Below the pieces are notes generated by a model. It searched no databases. It saw only the letters and a program-made list of their open reading frames with translations, and had not been told where the DNA came from. A program made the translations under genes and the position numbers. A stretch of DNA of 14,557 bases, from positions 1 through 14,557 of the forward strand of contig DAIRVC010000057.1 in assembly GCA_036803025.1 (NCBI GenBank). The letters run 5' to 3'. Positions within the stretch are counted from its first letter, which is position 1. Each line of letters starts with the position of its first letter. The DNA comes from DAIRVC01 sp036803025. Lineage in GTDB: Bacteria > Chloroflexota > Anaerolineae > Anaerolineales > E44-bin32. Below, in pieces: positions 14,016 to 14,557 of the stretch.

Positions 14016-14557
14016 ATGGATACCCTCATCACCTCACCCAAGCGCCAGGTCATGATCGGGCCGCAGCGCCCGTTCGTCATCATCGGCGAACGGATCAATC
14101 CCACCGGACGCAAGGTGCTGGCGGCCGAGATGGCGGCCGGCAACTTCGAGCGCGTCCGGGCCGACGCCTTGGCCCAGGTCGAGGCCGGCGCTCAGATGCT
14201 CGACGTCAATGCCGGCATCCCCCTGGCGGACGAGCCAGCCCTGCTGGCCGAAGCGGTGCGCATCGTCCAGTCCGTGGTCGACGTCCCCCTGTCGATCGAT
14301 TCATCGGTCGTGGCGGCGCTCGAGTCCGGGCTGGCCGCCTATCAGGGCAAGGCCCTGATCAACTCGGTCACCGGCGAGGACGAGCGGCTGGAGGTCGTGC
14401 TGCCGCTGGCCAAGAAGCACGGGGCGGCGGTGATCGGCGTCTCCAACGACGAAAGCGGAATCTCGCACGACCCGGATGTGCGCTTCCGGGTAGCCGAGAA
14501 GATCGTCAACCGCACGGTTCAGATCGCGCGCACCGTATTCCGGATGAAAACCCCGGG
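14016..14557 (+). CDS. Methyltetrahydrofolate:corrinoid methyltransferase, pterin-binding domain (3' end cut off)
   Basis: The first 180 codons of a pterin-binding TIM-barrel protein run off the right edge. Start ATG 14016 is favoured because GGAGG (14001-14005) lies ten bases before it and the short N-terminus matches homologues. ATG 14007, overlapping the metF stop, is in frame and would add three residues. Motifs are GERINPTGRK (24-33), DVNAG (63-67), SIDSS (93-97), INSVTGE (115-121) and VSNDESGISHDPDVRF, all close to the AcsE/MtgA-type methyltransferases and the MetH folate module. It would move methyl groups between the operon's corrinoid protein and tetrahydrofolate. Folate-biosynthesis dihydropteroate synthase is unlikely given the motifs and neighbours. 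Confidence 0.9.
   Translation, partial: MDTLITSPKRQVMIGPQRPFVIIGERINPTGRKVLAAEMAAGNFERVRADALAQVEAGAQMLDVNAGIPLADEPALLAEAVRIVQSVVDVPLSIDSSVVAALESGLAAYQGKALINSVTGEDERLEVVLPLAKKHGAAVIGVSNDESGISHDPDVRFRVAEKIVNRTVQIARTVFRMKTP

Overview
The window is GC-rich bacterial DNA (about two thirds G+C by eye). It carries one dense run of genes, all on the + strand, with very short or overlapping junctions. No tRNA, rRNA, CRISPR array or insertion sequence is visible. The host phylum cannot be fixed from the sequence alone. Corrinoid and folate clusters with these family members are known to me from Chloroflexota (Anaerolineae-like) and from Alphaproteobacteria (Rhizobiales, Rhodobacterales). I lean weakly to a high-GC Chloroflexota-type genome.

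Layout. Bases 1-967 hold the 3' part of an ABC-transporter ATPase of the PotA/FbpC/MalK type. A clear intrinsic terminator (995-1027) closes that unit. Next comes a GpsA-like dehydrogenase (1084-2148). The 151-base gap at 2149-2299 holds a plausible promoter and a perfect 20-bp palindrome (2230-2249), directly before a GntR/HutC-family regulator (2300-3055). From there an apparent operon runs to the right edge: an MttB-superfamily methyltransferase without pyrrolysine (3117-4649), a dimethylglycine/sarcosine dehydrogenase-like FAD and folate enzyme (4705-7131), an EamA-type permease (7158-8024), a ferredoxin-ASKHA corrinoid activator (8033-10069), a corrinoid protein (10081-10767), a stand-alone homocysteine methyltransferase (10782-11681), a DUF1638 protein (11710-12291), a small 'virulence factor' family protein (12288-12590), a Cys-rich MetV-like protein (12599-13054), MetF (13051-14010) and the start of a methyltetrahydrofolate:corrinoid methyltransferase (14016 to the edge).

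How they may work together (inference). The MttB-like enzyme would move a methyl group from a quaternary amine, with glycine betaine the best guess, onto the cobalt of the corrinoid protein. The activator re-reduces inactive Co(II). The methyl group then goes either to tetrahydrofolate (last gene) or to homocysteine. The FAD enzyme would take the next methyl groups from dimethylglycine and sarcosine as 5,10-methylene-tetrahydrofolate. MetF with the MetV-like partner links methyl- and methylene-tetrahydrofolate. The GntR protein would sense the substrate or a product and act at the palindrome. The ABC ATPase and GpsA-like gene lie before this unit and may be independent of it. The most interesting points are the operator-like palindrome, the missing flavin-linking His in the FAD enzyme, the methionine-synthase modules spread over separate genes with an ATP-dependent activator, a possible ATC start for the DUF1638 gene, and the DUF1638/'virulence factor' pair whose role is unknown.
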